Source: an uncultured Muribaculaceae bacterium (lineage in GTDB: Bacteria > Bacteroidota > Bacteroidia > Bacteroidales > Muribaculaceae). Taken from it: a DNA stretch of 64,000 nucleotides. The notes beneath the pieces are model-generated. The model did not search any database. It saw only the letters and a program-made list of their open reading frames with translations, and was not told where the DNA came from. The stretch's first letter is position 1. Every line of letters begins with the position of its first letter. Positions 16,195 to 25,567 of this stretch are shown here, in pieces. Both the position numbers and the translations under genes were made by a program. The stretch lies in the NCBI GenBank assembly GCA_910586565.1, contig CAJUIT010000005.1:94984-158983 (forward strand). Reading direction: 5' to 3'.

Positions 16195-17328
16195 ATGAAA
16201 ACATTGAAACTTATTGCCGCCGCCATGCTCCCGTTGCTGGCGGGGTGCGGCCAGAGCAGCACTCAGCAGCTAACGAAATCGGGGCTCGACCCGGCGCTGT
16301 TTGAAACCGAGGTCGACGGCATGCAAACCGCGCTCTACACCCTCACCAACGCCAACGGCGCTGAAGCATGCATCACCAACTACGGCGGGCGCCTCGTGTC
16401 GCTGATGGTGCCCGACCGCAACGGCAACCTCACCGACGTGGTGCTCGGCCACGACTCCATCGCCGACTACATCAACATCGACGGTAATTTCGGCGCACTC
16501 ATCGGGCGCTATGGCAACCGCATAAACCAAGGGCGCTTTTCAATCGACAGTGTGGAATATCAACTGCCACAGAACAATTTCGGCCATTGCCTTCACGGAG
16601 GGCCGAAAGGGTTTCACCATTCGGTGTGGAACGCCACGCAACCCAACGACTCGGTGCTGACCCTCACTCTCCATTCTTCCGACGGCGATGCCGGCTTCCC
16701 CGGCAACATCGACGTGGAGGTAACCTACACCCTGACATCCGACAACGCCATCGCGATAGCCTACAAGGCAACAACCGATGCGCCTACTATCCTCAACCTC
16801 ACCAACCACTCCTATTTCAACCTCAGCGGCGACCCCTCGGGCGATATCCTTGCCGAGAGCATCACATTCGATGCCGAAGCCTACACGCCCATCGACTCAA
16901 CATTCATGACCACCGGTGAAATTGCCCCCGTAGCCGGAACGCCGTTCGACTTCACCTCACCCAAACAGATTGGAGCCGACCTCACCGCCGACAACGAACA
17001 GCTGCGCAACGGCCGCGGCTATGACCACAACATGGTTCTCCGCGCCAACCGCGACACCAATCTCCCCGCCGCCATCGTCACCGATCCGGTTTCGGGCATA
17101 AAGATGGAAGTATTCACCACCGAACCGGGCATCCAGTTCTATATCGGCAATTTCCTCGACGGCACTGTGAAAGGTAAAAAAGGGATTGCCTACCCGCTTC
17201 GCTCGGCAATCTGCCTTGAGAGCCAGCATTTCCCCGACAGCCCCAACAAACCGGCGTGGCCGTCAGTTGTGGTCCGCCCCGGTGAGGTCTACACAAGCGC
17301 GTGCAAATATCGCTTCTCCACCATCTGA
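16195..17328 (+). CDS. galM: Aldose 1-epimerase (mutarotase), probable lipoprotein
   Basis: A 377-residue protein with a lipoprotein signal (MKTLKLIAAAMLPLLAGCGQ, lipobox LAGC). The galactose mutarotase core is evident: GRYGNRINQGRFSIDSVEY, the catalytic-His segment NLTNHSYFNLSGD and the Glu-containing TTEPGIQFYIGNFLDG near the C-terminus. It interconverts alpha and beta anomers of aldoses such as galactose. It lies 9 bp after the GH2 gene, suggesting it handles sugar released by that enzyme. Confidence 0.93.
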   Translation: MKTLKLIAAAMLPLLAGCGQSSTQQLTKSGLDPALFETEVDGMQTALYTLTNANGAEACITNYGGRLVSLMVPDRNGNLTDVVLGHDSIADYINIDGNFGALIGRYGNRINQGRFSIDSVEYQLPQNNFGHCLHGGPKGFHHSVWNATQPNDSVLTLTLHSSDGDAGFPGNIDVEVTYTLTSDNAIAIAYKATTDAPTILNLTNHSYFNLSGDPSGDILAESITFDAEAYTPIDSTFMTTGEIAPVAGTPFDFTSPKQIGADLTADNEQLRNGRGYDHNMVLRANRDTNLPAAIVTDPVSGIKMEVFTTEPGIQFYIGNFLDGTVKGKKGIAYPLRSAICLESQHFPDSPNKPAWPSVVVRPGEVYTSACKYRFSTI

Positions 17329-17369
17329 CATCACTACACAATCGCCATCATCGGCCGATTTCGCGCGGG

Positions 17370-18668
17370 TTAGGTGCCTGAGAAAAGGAGCGTGTAGCCC
17401 AGCAGGCGGTCGTAGCGTTCGCCCGGGGCACGATAATAAACGGCCACAAGATATTCGTTGACCGTCTGGTAGAAATTGCCGTCGACATCGGCAGTTGAAG
17501 CCGGGCGGTCAACGCCATTGTTGAACAGCGGTTTTGCACCACCCTGCTGCGGTTGCGACGGGAGGGTGAGGAACTGATAGTTGTAGGCGCCCTGCTTGAG
17601 AAGCATCACCTTTTGATATGTTCCGGTTTCGGCATCGTAGCGCATGCGTGAGCTTTCGTCGAAGCGACGGTTGGTGAAATCACCGTCGAGATACACATCC
17701 ATCCCGGGGATGGGGAGCATGGCGAGGGTGAAGTGCACAACCGAATAATCGGCCTCGGTGTTGAAGTCGGAGGCGTTATACTCGCGCACGAAAAATCGGC
17801 CGTGCTGCGTTGAATCAAACAGATAGTTTTTTGAATGGCGCGGAGTTGCCGGGGCGATAAAATGATGGTAGAAAGGTGGCACCCACTCGATTGATTCCAC
17901 ACCCATGCCGGGATAGGTGAGCTGCACCGTCTCCATGCGCCGGTATTCATTTCCTGCGGGAAAAATGAGATTGCGCTGATGGTCGAATATAATCTTGGAG
18001 CCGTTCACCCTCGACGGATGGGATACAACCGCGGGGTTGTCGACACGGCCGTTCTGCGTCACAACCACCCGCAGGTCGTTGAAGGAATCGCGCACGGGAT
18101 AGCGCATGAGGTCGAGCTCGACATCAACCTGCTGGTGGGAGTCGTTGTAGTCGACATCGGTTCGGGAACTGACCTCTCCCCTCACCTGCACAGCCCCTTC
18201 CGACACCATGAAGCGCACCTGCAGAATGATTTCATCGGGGTTATCCTCGGGGTAGACACGCAACAGATAATTTCCCGACAGGGTGAAGCGGAAATCGGGA
18301 TTGGGAAGCGTGAGCGAATAGTGCACATAGTGGGTTGAGGTGCCACGCGAAAAGGAATAATCCTCCACATCGGCATAGTTGAAGCCGTCGAACACCTCCG
18401 AATCGACAACGTTGGAGAGTCGCCAGTCGGCATCGCAATGATAGATTGAATAGCGCAGATAGTCGCGCTCTTCGGCAAAGCGGTCGAACCCGATTGTGAG
18501 CCTGTCGGTTGAATTGAGCGTGATTACGGGTGGGGCGAGGCGGTTACCCTCGAGTTCGATTGTGAGTGTGTGGAAATCGGGGTGAAAGATGCCCGTTGAT
18601 GTGTTTTCGGCTTGCATGCAGATGGCAAACAGAGCCGTGATGATGAGCAGGAGTTTTCGGAGTGGCAT
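17370..18668 (-). CDS. DUF5103 family secreted protein
   Basis: The start is taken at ATG 18668, opening a signal peptide (MPLRKLLLIITALFAICMQA); an upstream TTG at 18716 in the same frame is less convincing. The 432-residue protein shows features of DUF5103 proteins of Bacteroidetes: an N-terminal beta domain (IYHCDADWRLSNV, DYSFSRGTSTHYVHYSL) and a C-terminal part with VYLDGDFTNRRFDE and QGAYNYQFL, reminiscent of carbohydrate-binding immunoglobulin folds. No function is known. It follows ung on the same strand with about 48 bp between and may share its transcript. Confidence 0.85.
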   Translation of the reverse strand: MPLRKLLLIITALFAICMQAENTSTGIFHPDFHTLTIELEGNRLAPPVITLNSTDRLTIGFDRFAEERDYLRYSIYHCDADWRLSNVVDSEVFDGFNYADVEDYSFSRGTSTHYVHYSLTLPNPDFRFTLSGNYLLRVYPEDNPDEIILQVRFMVSEGAVQVRGEVSSRTDVDYNDSHQQVDVELDLMRYPVRDSFNDLRVVVTQNGRVDNPAVVSHPSRVNGSKIIFDHQRNLIFPAGNEYRRMETVQLTYPGMGVESIEWVPPFYHHFIAPATPRHSKNYLFDSTQHGRFFVREYNASDFNTEADYSVVHFTLAMLPIPGMDVYLDGDFTNRRFDESSRMRYDAETGTYQKVMLLKQGAYNYQFLTLPSQPQQGGAKPLFNNGVDRPASTADVDGNFYQTVNEYLVAVYYRAPGERYDRLLGYTLLFSGT

Positions 18669-18716
18669 TGGCGGAAGTGTGGAGATGAGAGATTTCTTAT
18701 AGTCGGATAATGGCAA

Positions 18717-19379
18717 TTACCATTTCACGGGTTCTTTGCCGTGCGCCTCAAGGTAGCTGTTGGCACGCGAGAAATGGTGGTTGCCGAAAAAGCCGCGGTG
18801 AGCCGACAATGGTGAGGGGTGCGGCGATGTGAGCACCAGATGGCGCGATTGGTCGATGAGTGCTTTCTTCCCTATCGCATAGCTGCCCCAGAGGATGAAC
18901 ACCACGTGCTCGCACTCGCGCGAGATGGTGGCGATAACATTGTCGGTAAAAGTTTCCCACCCGCGCCCCTGATGAGAGCCTGCGCGGTGCTCCTCAACCG
19001 TGAGAGTGGCGTTGAGCAACAGCACACCCTGGCGCGCCCAACGCGTGAGGTCGCCGTCGGCAGGGATAGGGGCACCGGTGTCGGATTCAACCTCCTTGAA
19101 AATGTTGCGCAGCGACGGAGGGAACGGCACCCCGGGATTCACCGAGAAACAGAGACCGTTGGCCTGCCCCGGCCCGTGATAGGGGTCTTGCCCGAGAATA
19201 ACCACTTTCACATTGCTGAACGGGCAGGCATCGAAAGCGGCAAAAATCTTGCCGCCCGGGGGATAAACGGGCACCGCACGGTAGCGCTCGGTGACAAATT
19301 GCGTGAGTTGCCCGAAATAGGGAGCTTCCCATTCTGCGGCAAGCCGTTCTTTCCAACCCTGTTCTATTCTGACGTTCAT
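18717..19379 (-). CDS. ung: Uracil-DNA glycosylase, family 1
   Basis: A 220-residue enzyme of normal length. The water-activating motif GQDPYHGPGQANGLCFSV and the C-terminal HPSPLSAHRGFFGNHHFSRAN, with the leucine-loop His, are intact. It removes uracil from DNA to start base excision repair. It lies upstream of DUF5103 and about 160 bp from the OmpA-type gene on the same strand, separated from it by a strong terminator. Confidence 0.97.
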   Translation of the reverse strand: MNVRIEQGWKERLAAEWEAPYFGQLTQFVTERYRAVPVYPPGGKIFAAFDACPFSNVKVVILGQDPYHGPGQANGLCFSVNPGVPFPPSLRNIFKEVESDTGAPIPADGDLTRWARQGVLLLNATLTVEEHRAGSHQGRGWETFTDNVIATISRECEHVVFILWGSYAIGKKALIDQSRHLVLTSPHPSPLSAHRGFFGNHHFSRANSYLEAHGKEPVKW

Positions 19380-19480
19380 GGTGCGTTGCTGATAGTTGCT
19401 TTATGTGCAAAGATACAAAGTATTTTTGATGAACGAAAATTGCGCGTGGAGCCTTTGGTATAGGGCGATACATAAACAAG

Positions 19481-19514
19481 GAAGCCGCGCCACCCGGGAG
19501 GGTGACACGGCTTC
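19481..19514 (-). terminator. Terminator after the OmpA-type gene
   Basis: GAAGCCG pairs with CGGCTTC, and the inner CACCC pairs with GGGTG around a small loop. On the minus strand it is followed by CTTGTTTATG. It lies 26 bp past the stop of the 19540-20748 gene. Confidence 0.75.
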
Positions 19515-19539
19515 TGTTGGTTTATCTTGGTAACTGAGA

Positions 19540-20748
19540 TTATTCAGCAACTTCGATTGTAACGGCGCGGTCGAGAGTGAGGCACTTGTCGCCGAGGTCA
19601 ACGCGGTTACCGTTGTTGGTGGTAGCGTTGAGCTGGTCGGCAGCAACACCATATTTTACGAGCTGGTTCTTAACGGTGTTCACGCGGTTTTCGCGGAGAC
19701 GAACGTTGATTGCGTCGGTACCGGTGTAGTTATCGGCCCAGCCGGTGAGGGTGTACTTCTTGGAAGTGTCAGCCTTCATCACGTTTGCTACAGATTCGAG
19801 CACCTTGCGGTCAACCGAAGTCAGACGGTAAACGTTGCAGGGGTAGTAGATAGTAGCGAGGGGAGCCTTGGTAACAACCTGCTTTTCAACAGGACGGTTG
19901 AGGCAAGCCTTGAGCTGAGCTTCGAGGTCGGCGATGCGGGCATCGGCAGCCTGAAGGCGAGCGCGGTATTCGTCGCAGTTTTCGGCGGGAGGACAAACGG
20001 GAACAACGGGAGCCGACCATTCGGTGGTGCCGAATTTGTAGGCAGCTGTGATCATAGCTTCACCAACGAGAGCGGTGTTCTTCCAGTGAGCGTATTCGTC
20101 AACGTGGTTGGAAAGAGCAACGGCACGGAGGTCGAGACCCAGCGAGAAGTGACGGGTGATGTTGAATTCCTGAGTGATACCTGCGCGGAGCGAAATCACA
20201 CGGTCGCCATTGTGCTTCCAGCCGAATTCGGTTGCCTGCTCGTTCTTGGCATATTTATACATGCTCCAGTAGAGGGCACCACCGGCATAGAAGTATGCGT
20301 TGTAAACACGGTTGGGTTTGTAACCGCACCACCAGTTGGTGAGGCTGATCATAACGTCGAAGCCCGGGCCGATGTAGTTCACTTTCGATTTGTACATGCC
20401 GTCAACGAGGTTTTCCCAGGGGCGTGCGCCGGGGAAAGCTTCTTTGGTAACACCTTTCACTGAAAGGAAGTCAGCACCGAGACGGGCACCGATGATGGGT
20501 GAGAACCATTTGCCGACATAGAGAGAAGCTGCGGGAGCGAAGCGGTCGCTTACGTTGCGCTTGCTGTCCTGAGTGGTGAAGCCCATAGCCACACCGCCTT
20601 CACCCTGGATAAACCAGTTGGCAGAGAACTTGTTGAACAGGTAGCCCTGCGAGGCATCCTCAACATAGGTCACCTCCTGTGCATTCTGGGCAACGGCGCT
20701 GCCTGCGAGCAGTGCGAAACCTAATGCTAAGATAGAACTCTTTTTCAT
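19540..20748 (-). CDS. OmpA-family outer membrane protein
   Basis: A 402-residue protein with signal peptide MKKSSILALGFALLAGSAVA. An N-terminal beta-barrel-like region (GEGGVAMGFTTQDSKR, ISLRAGITQEFNITRHFSLG) is followed by a helical linker (CDEYRARLQAADARIADLEA) and a C-terminal OmpA-like peptidoglycan-binding domain with LTGWADNYTGTDAINVRLRENR. It should anchor the outer membrane to peptidoglycan. A 475-bp upstream region suggests separate transcription. Confidence 0.9.
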   Translation of the reverse strand: MKKSSILALGFALLAGSAVAQNAQEVTYVEDASQGYLFNKFSANWFIQGEGGVAMGFTTQDSKRNVSDRFAPAASLYVGKWFSPIIGARLGADFLSVKGVTKEAFPGARPWENLVDGMYKSKVNYIGPGFDVMISLTNWWCGYKPNRVYNAYFYAGGALYWSMYKYAKNEQATEFGWKHNGDRVISLRAGITQEFNITRHFSLGLDLRAVALSNHVDEYAHWKNTALVGEAMITAAYKFGTTEWSAPVVPVCPPAENCDEYRARLQAADARIADLEAQLKACLNRPVEKQVVTKAPLATIYYPCNVYRLTSVDRKVLESVANVMKADTSKKYTLTGWADNYTGTDAINVRLRENRVNTVKNQLVKYGVAADQLNATTNNGNRVDLGDKCLTLDRAVTIEVAE

Positions 20749-21223
20749 AGATAAAGTAAAAACGTTTTGTTGATATATATGAAAGTTATTTGTTTTGTGC
20801 TTTTGTGTCGTATCCCTCTTCTCCCTCGTGTGATAAATCCTTATGCAGTCGTCAATTGATGTAAACTACTGATTTTAAAGCTTTTATTTATAATGATTAC
20901 GCTCTTGACCGCATCAATCGGCCGAGAGTGATGCAAAAATCGGTGTAAAGTTAGTGATTTTTTTTAATTATTTCACATTTCGCCGACGGAATTTGCATCA
21001 AGTGTTGATAATTAAAAAGAAAATCGGGGGTAAGCCCCACGAACTTTACCAAATTTTAGCATCTCTTATGAATAGAGAACCCCGAAAACCTGCGTGAGGT
21101 TTTCGGGATTCCCAGTTTTAACTTTGTTAACGGCAAAATGTTAACAGCCAATCTCGATCACGAATCGTTGAACCCGAAATCGCTTATTTTGAGATTGCTT
21201 AAAAACAAGCTTTTAGCCGTGAT
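20749..21223. other. Gene-free region before the OmpA-type gene
   Basis: This 475-bp stretch holds the transketolase terminator (21081-21107) and a near-match to a minus-strand -7 box (TAACTTTA, complement of 20946-20953) that would give the OmpA-type mRNA a leader of nearly 200 nt. No -33 element was found. Nothing else is recognised. Confidence 0.4.
21081..21107 (-). terminator. Terminator after transketolase
   Basis: CCCGAAAACC pairs exactly with GGTTTTCGGG (10 bp) around TGCGTGA, about 117 bp past the transketolase stop. The flanks are only moderately T-rich. Confidence 0.75.
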
Positions 21224-23257
21224 TTATTTGCCGATGAATTTCAGCACCTGCTCAACAATGTTCTGAGCGGTGAAGCCGAATTTCTCGTCGAGCACCTTGT
21301 AGGGTGCCGATGCGCCGAAATGGTTGAGACCGAACACCTTTCCGTGAGGTCCCACAACACTGCGGAGAGTTGAGGGGAGCCCTGCGGTGAGGCCGAACAC
21401 GGGCACACCGTTGGTTGGGATGACGCTTTCGCGGTAGTCTTTATCCTGCTCCTCGAAGAGTCCGAGCGAAGGCACCGAAACCACGCGGCAGGGAATCTCT
21501 CCTGCTTCGAGCAGTACGGCCACCTCGCAGAGAAGCGACACTTCCGACCCGTTGGCAACGAGCACAACTTTGGGATGGGGTGTATCCATCACAACATAGC
21601 CACCCATGTGGGCACCCTGAGCCTCCTCATAGCGGTTGCCGGTTGCAGCGGGGAGGTCCTTGAGGTCCTGACGCGAGAGTATGAGAGCTGTGGGGGTGCT
21701 GAAGTTATCCATTGCCATCTGCCATGCCACAGAAGTTTCCACGGCATCGGCGGGGCGGATAACGAGCATCGAGGGCTTGCCCGAGAAGTTGCGGAGCTCC
21801 TCCATCAGGCGGATTTGAGCCTCCTGTTCAACGGGTTCGTGGGTGGGGCCATCCTCGCCTACACGGAATGCGTCGTGACTCCACACATATTTCACGGGGA
21901 GCTCCATCAACGCGGCCATGCGGATGGCGGGTTTCATATAGTCGGAGAACACGAAGAATGTGCCGCATGCGCAGATAACGCCTCCGTGGAGTGCGATGCC
22001 GTTCATAATCGACGCCATAGTGAGCTCCGACACACCGGCGTGGAGGAATGCCCCCGAGAAATCACCGTTGGTGAATGCGCCGGTGCGTTTGAGAAACGCA
22101 TCGGTCTTGTCGGAGTTGGCGAGGTCGGCACTCGACACTATCATGTTTTCAACTTTCTGGGCCAGCACGTCGAGCACTGCTGCAGAGGCGGTGCGGGTTG
22201 CGGCTCCGGCTTTCTGCACGATTGCCGAATAGTCAATTTCGGGGAGTTTGTTGTTGATGAAATCGTCGAGCTTTTTGGCGAGCTCGGGATTGGCCTTTGC
22301 CCATTCAGCCTCGGCAGCCTTGCGGGCGGCGCAGATTTTGCGCAGCTCGGCGTTGCGGTCGGCATAGAGTTTTTCAACATCGGCGGGCACAAGCCAGGGG
22401 TTGGCGGGGTCGGCGCCCAGATTCTCAACCGTTTTTGCATAGTCGGCACCCGATTTGCTCAGGGGCTGACCGTGGGTTGAGCATTTTCCCTCGAAATTGC
22501 TGCCGTCGGCGGTGACGGCGCCACGCCCCATGATGGTGTTGCCGATGATGAGGGTGGGACGCTTTGTTTCAGCATTTGCCGCAGTGAGTGCTCCGGCAAT
22601 CGCCTCGGGATCGGTTCCGTCAACGGTAATCACGTTCCATCCCCATGCGGTGTACTTCATGGCCACATCCTCGCAGTCAACGGCATCGACATCGGTCGAG
22701 AGCTGCACGCGGTTGCTGTCGTAGAACATGATGAGGTTGGCAAGGCCGAGGAATCCGGCAATGCGGCCTGCGCCCTGCGAGATTTCCTCCTGGATGCCGC
22801 CGTCGGAAATAAACGCGTAGGTTTTGTGAGCTACAACGTCGCCGAAACGGGCTTGCAGAAAACGCTCGGCAATGGCGCAGCCAACGGCCATTGTGTGACC
22901 CTGCCCGAGCGGACCTGAGGTGTTTTCAACGCCGCGTTCGGGGTCGAGTTCGGGATGGCCGGGGCAAACGCTGCCCCACTGGCGGAACTGCTGCAGCTCG
23001 GCCACAGTGTATTTTCCGGTGAGCGCCAACACGGCATAGAGCATGGGTGACATGTGACCGGGGTCGAGGAAAAACCTGTCGCGCGCAATCCATGTGGGAT
23101 CATCGGGGTCGGTCACGAGAAATTGCGAGTAGAGCACGTTCACGAAGTCGGCGCCTCCCATGGCGCCTCCCGGATGGCCCGACTTAGCTTTTTCAACCAT
23201 CGATGCCGCAAGCACACGAATGGTGTCGGCTGCCTTGTTGACGAGTTGGGTGTTCAT
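21224..23257 (-). CDS. tkt: Transketolase
   Basis: A 677-residue full-length transketolase. The N-terminal half has SGHPGGAMGGADFVNVLY and the thiamine-diphosphate segment FISDGGIQEEISQGAGRIAG with AFLGLANLIMFYDSN; the middle has VWSHDAFRVGEDGPTHEPVEQ. The C-terminal domain ends with VFGLNHFGASAPYKVLDEKFG, as in other transketolases. It transfers two-carbon units in the pentose phosphate pathway. It is probably transcribed alone: a strong hairpin upstream closes the MFS gene's transcript and another lies downstream. Confidence 0.97.
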   Translation of the reverse strand: MNTQLVNKAADTIRVLAASMVEKAKSGHPGGAMGGADFVNVLYSQFLVTDPDDPTWIARDRFFLDPGHMSPMLYAVLALTGKYTVAELQQFRQWGSVCPGHPELDPERGVENTSGPLGQGHTMAVGCAIAERFLQARFGDVVAHKTYAFISDGGIQEEISQGAGRIAGFLGLANLIMFYDSNRVQLSTDVDAVDCEDVAMKYTAWGWNVITVDGTDPEAIAGALTAANAETKRPTLIIGNTIMGRGAVTADGSNFEGKCSTHGQPLSKSGADYAKTVENLGADPANPWLVPADVEKLYADRNAELRKICAARKAAEAEWAKANPELAKKLDDFINNKLPEIDYSAIVQKAGAATRTASAAVLDVLAQKVENMIVSSADLANSDKTDAFLKRTGAFTNGDFSGAFLHAGVSELTMASIMNGIALHGGVICACGTFFVFSDYMKPAIRMAALMELPVKYVWSHDAFRVGEDGPTHEPVEQEAQIRLMEELRNFSGKPSMLVIRPADAVETSVAWQMAMDNFSTPTALILSRQDLKDLPAATGNRYEEAQGAHMGGYVVMDTPHPKVVLVANGSEVSLLCEVAVLLEAGEIPCRVVSVPSLGLFEEQDKDYRESVIPTNGVPVFGLTAGLPSTLRSVVGPHGKVFGLNHFGASAPYKVLDEKFGFTAQNIVEQVLKFIGK

Positions 23258-23353
23258 GTGGGATGAAGTGTATAGTTAGTTAGTTTAGGTGAATGTCGGG
23301 GAAAAACGGATGGCCTGTCATTAAAAAAGCTGACACCGACCGGCCATTTATCA

Positions 23354-23405
23354 ACGTCGGGAACCACCGTTTTGTTTGTGAAAGACAATGGTCGGTTCCC
23401 GACGT
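23354..23405 (-). terminator. Hairpin after the MFS transporter gene
   Basis: ACGTCGGGAACC pairs exactly with GGTTCCCGACGT (12 bp) around a 28-nt loop, about 22 bp past the transporter stop. The long loop is less typical of a simple terminator. Confidence 0.6.
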
Positions 23406-23426
23406 GAGAATTATGCTGTCGCCGAA

Positions 23427-24779
23427 TCAGAGAGCGTTCTCCACTTCGTCGTCGACGGGGATGTCGCGGTTAACGTTCTTCGAGCCACTCACGCCGTAGA
23501 AGAACAGGTAGGCAAGCATGGCGATAACCAGCCAGTAGGAGGTCATGTAGCCTGCCGAGTTGGCGATGGCGTTCTGGATGAGGGGCATCACGCCGCCACC
23601 TACAACCATCATCATGAAAATGCCCGAAGCCTGTGCGGTGTATTTGCCGAGACCCTCGACAGCGAGGTTGAAGATGCCGCCCCACATAACCGAGGTGCAG
23701 AGGCCGCAGAGCACCAGCAGCAAAGCGCTGATGGGCACCTGTGCCATGTTGAAGCCTTCCTCAACACTGTAGGCAGGCATGGAAACACGGATTGTGGAGG
23801 GGAGGAAGATAGCGAGGGCGATGAGCACTATTGCTGTTGCCGACACAACGATGAGCTGTGTGCGGCTCGACACCTTGCCCGAGATAACACTCGATGTGGC
23901 GCGGCCAACGAGCATGAGCAACCAGTAGATTGCGGCAACGGCGCCTGCAACGGCTGTGGCGTTGGTTGTGATGCCCGAAACAGAGCTGTCGGAGAGATAG
24001 AAGATGAGCACGCCGGGGATGCCGACCTCAATACCCACATAGAAGAAGATGCCGATAACGCCGAGCACGGTGTGACGGAAGTTCCAGGGGCTGTGGGCAT
24101 ATTTCACTGCCTTGGCACCCTTCTTTGCCATGTGAGGTTCGGGGATAGCCACAAGGCTGATGATGATGAGGGCGCACACAAACACACCCATAGCGATGAA
24201 GAGCAGGGGAGCCACATCGCTCATTGCGGTGGAAGCGGTTACGGTGCCGATGAGCATACCAACGAAGAGGGGGGTGAGGGTGCCGGCAAGCGAGTTGAGC
24301 GAGCCACCGGTCTGGATGAGCTGGTTGCCTTTGTTGCCACCGCCGCCGAGGAGGTTGAGCATGGGGTTAACCACGGTGTTGAGCATGCACACGCAGAAAC
24401 CGCAGATGAATGCACCGAGCAGATAAATGACAAAGTTGAGCATCACGGGCTGGCCACCGACGGTGAACACGGGGGTTTCGGCGCCGAAAACGCTTGAAAG
24501 ATATTGGAAAACAAGACCTACCAGACCAACTGCCATAGCGAGAAGGGCGGTTTTCTTGTAACCGATTTTCACCAGCAGGTTGCCGGCGGGAATGCCCATG
24601 AACAGATAGGCGAGGAAGTTCATCATGTTGCCCATCATGCCCGACCAGTCATACTGGTTTTTCCAGATTGTGCCGAGCGGAGCAGCCAGATTGGTGACGA
24701 ATGAAATCATCGCAAAGAGAAAGAACATTGCAATGATTGCAATCAAGCGTCCGTTGGAGCTTGCTTTTTCTTGTGTCAT
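23427..24779 (-). CDS. Sugar MFS transporter, FucP-like
   Basis: A 450-residue inner-membrane protein with about twelve hydrophobic segments, for example LIAIIAMFFLFAMISFVTNL, FLAYLFMGIPAGNLL and VGLVGLVFQYLSSVF. The early NFLAYLFMGIPAGNLLVKIGYK and the later GGIFNLAVEGLGKYTAQASG resemble the fucose/glucose:proton symporter branch of MFS. It probably imports a hexose by proton symport, but the sugar cannot be inferred. It has its own consensus promoter (24828-24858), which overlaps the terminator of the upstream YggS gene. Confidence 0.88.
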   Translation of the reverse strand: MTQEKASSNGRLIAIIAMFFLFAMISFVTNLAAPLGTIWKNQYDWSGMMGNMMNFLAYLFMGIPAGNLLVKIGYKKTALLAMAVGLVGLVFQYLSSVFGAETPVFTVGGQPVMLNFVIYLLGAFICGFCVCMLNTVVNPMLNLLGGGGNKGNQLIQTGGSLNSLAGTLTPLFVGMLIGTVTASTAMSDVAPLLFIAMGVFVCALIIISLVAIPEPHMAKKGAKAVKYAHSPWNFRHTVLGVIGIFFYVGIEVGIPGVLIFYLSDSSVSGITTNATAVAGAVAAIYWLLMLVGRATSSVISGKVSSRTQLIVVSATAIVLIALAIFLPSTIRVSMPAYSVEEGFNMAQVPISALLLVLCGLCTSVMWGGIFNLAVEGLGKYTAQASGIFMMMVVGGGVMPLIQNAIANSAGYMTSYWLVIAMLAYLFFYGVSGSKNVNRDIPVDDEVENAL

Positions 24780-24827
24780 AATCGTTTTTAGTGTAGTTTA
24801 AGGTGGTTAGTATTATTTTGGTTTGTG

Positions 24828-24858
24828 CAAATTTACTGAAAAATCAGCGCCCTGCAAA
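24828..24858 (-). promoter_or_regulatory. Promoter of the MFS transporter gene
   Basis: Minus-strand TTTG (complement of 24855-24858), 19 bp, TAAATTTG (complement of 24828-24835), a full match to the Bacteroidetes consensus, about 50 bp before the start codon. The -33 element lies inside the YggS terminator stem-loop. Confidence 0.8.
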
Positions 24859-24877
24859 AAAACTTTGCAAGGCGCTG
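24845..24877 (-). terminator. Terminator after the YggS gene
   Basis: CAGCGCC-c-TGCAAA pairs with TTTGCA-a-GGCGCTG around AAAAC, 12 bp past the stop of the YggS gene. Followed on the minus strand by ATTTTTCAG. Confidence 0.8.
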
Positions 24878-24888
24878 TGTGATGCGGT

Positions 24889-25560
24889 TCAATATTGGCG
24901 GGAGCCGAAAATGGCTGTTCCCACCCTCACCATTGTTGAGCCCTCCTCAACGGCGATCGGATAGTCGTCGCTCATGCCCATGCTCAGGGTGTCGAAACCA
25001 CGGAGGTCGGGGCACATTTCGCAAATGCGGCGGTGAAGCGAGGCAATGGCGGAGAAATCGGATTTTACACGGGCGAGGTCGTCGGTGTTCGACGCCATAC
25101 CCATAAGTCCGCAGATGTGGGTGGCTTTCAGGCTCTCGAAGCTGCGGTTGGCAAACCATTCGAGCAGTTCGTCGGGAAGGAATCCGAACTTTGTTTCCTC
25201 GCGGGCAACATGCACCTGCATGAGCACCGGCTGCACCACGCCGAGGGTTTCGGCCTCCTTGTCGATGGCACGGAGAAGCCTGTCGGAGTCAACACTCTCA
25301 ATCAGCGCCGGATGCAACTTGAGCAGCTGCTTCACCTTGTTGGTTTGCAGGTGGCCGATGAAGTGCCAGCTTATGTCGGCAGGGAGTGCGGGCACCTTCT
25401 GCGCGAGCTCCTGCACACGGCTCTCGCCGAAATTGCGCTGCCCACCTGCGTAGGCCTCGGCTATGGCTTCGGCGGGATGGAATTTCGACACGGCAACCAG
25501 CGTCACCCCCTGCGGGAGGGTGCTTTTTATCTCGCTGATGTGGTGCGCTATCTCATTCAT
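24889..25560 (-). CDS. YggS/PLPBP family PLP-homeostasis protein
   Basis: A 223-residue member of the alanine-racemase-N-terminal fold family. The PLP-binding lysine is in VAVSKFHPAEAIAEAY, followed by RNFGESRVQELAQKV and WHFIGHLQTNKVKQLL; the C-terminal LSMGMSDDYPIAVEEGSTMVR-type segment holds the phosphate cup. It binds pyridoxal phosphate and buffers its level; no enzyme activity is established. It is 7 bp downstream of the DUF4494 gene on the same strand, probably one operon. Confidence 0.94.
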   Translation of the reverse strand: MNEIAHHISEIKSTLPQGVTLVAVSKFHPAEAIAEAYAGGQRNFGESRVQELAQKVPALPADISWHFIGHLQTNKVKQLLKLHPALIESVDSDRLLRAIDKEAETLGVVQPVLMQVHVAREETKFGFLPDELLEWFANRSFESLKATHICGLMGMASNTDDLARVKSDFSAIASLHRRICEMCPDLRGFDTLSMGMSDDYPIAVEEGSTMVRVGTAIFGSRQY

Positions 25561-25567
25561 GCCGGGA

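Noticed and set aside
12120..17328. A polysaccharide utilization locus
   Set aside because: Three glycan-processing genes are clustered, but there is no SusC/SusD pair, sensor or regulator in or beside the cluster.
18669..18716. Upstream TTG start for the DUF5103 gene
   Set aside because: The extra 16 codons precede a normal signal peptide that begins at the ATG at 18668.
21575..22480. A 301-codon plus-strand open frame
   Set aside because: It lies wholly opposite transketolase, has His/Cys/Gly-heavy composition and no recognisable motif; it is a shadow of the biased codon use on the other strand.
23388..24497. A 369-codon plus-strand open frame
   Set aside because: Opposite the MFS transporter; rich in His, Glu and Ala with no domain, a typical antisense shadow of a membrane protein gene.
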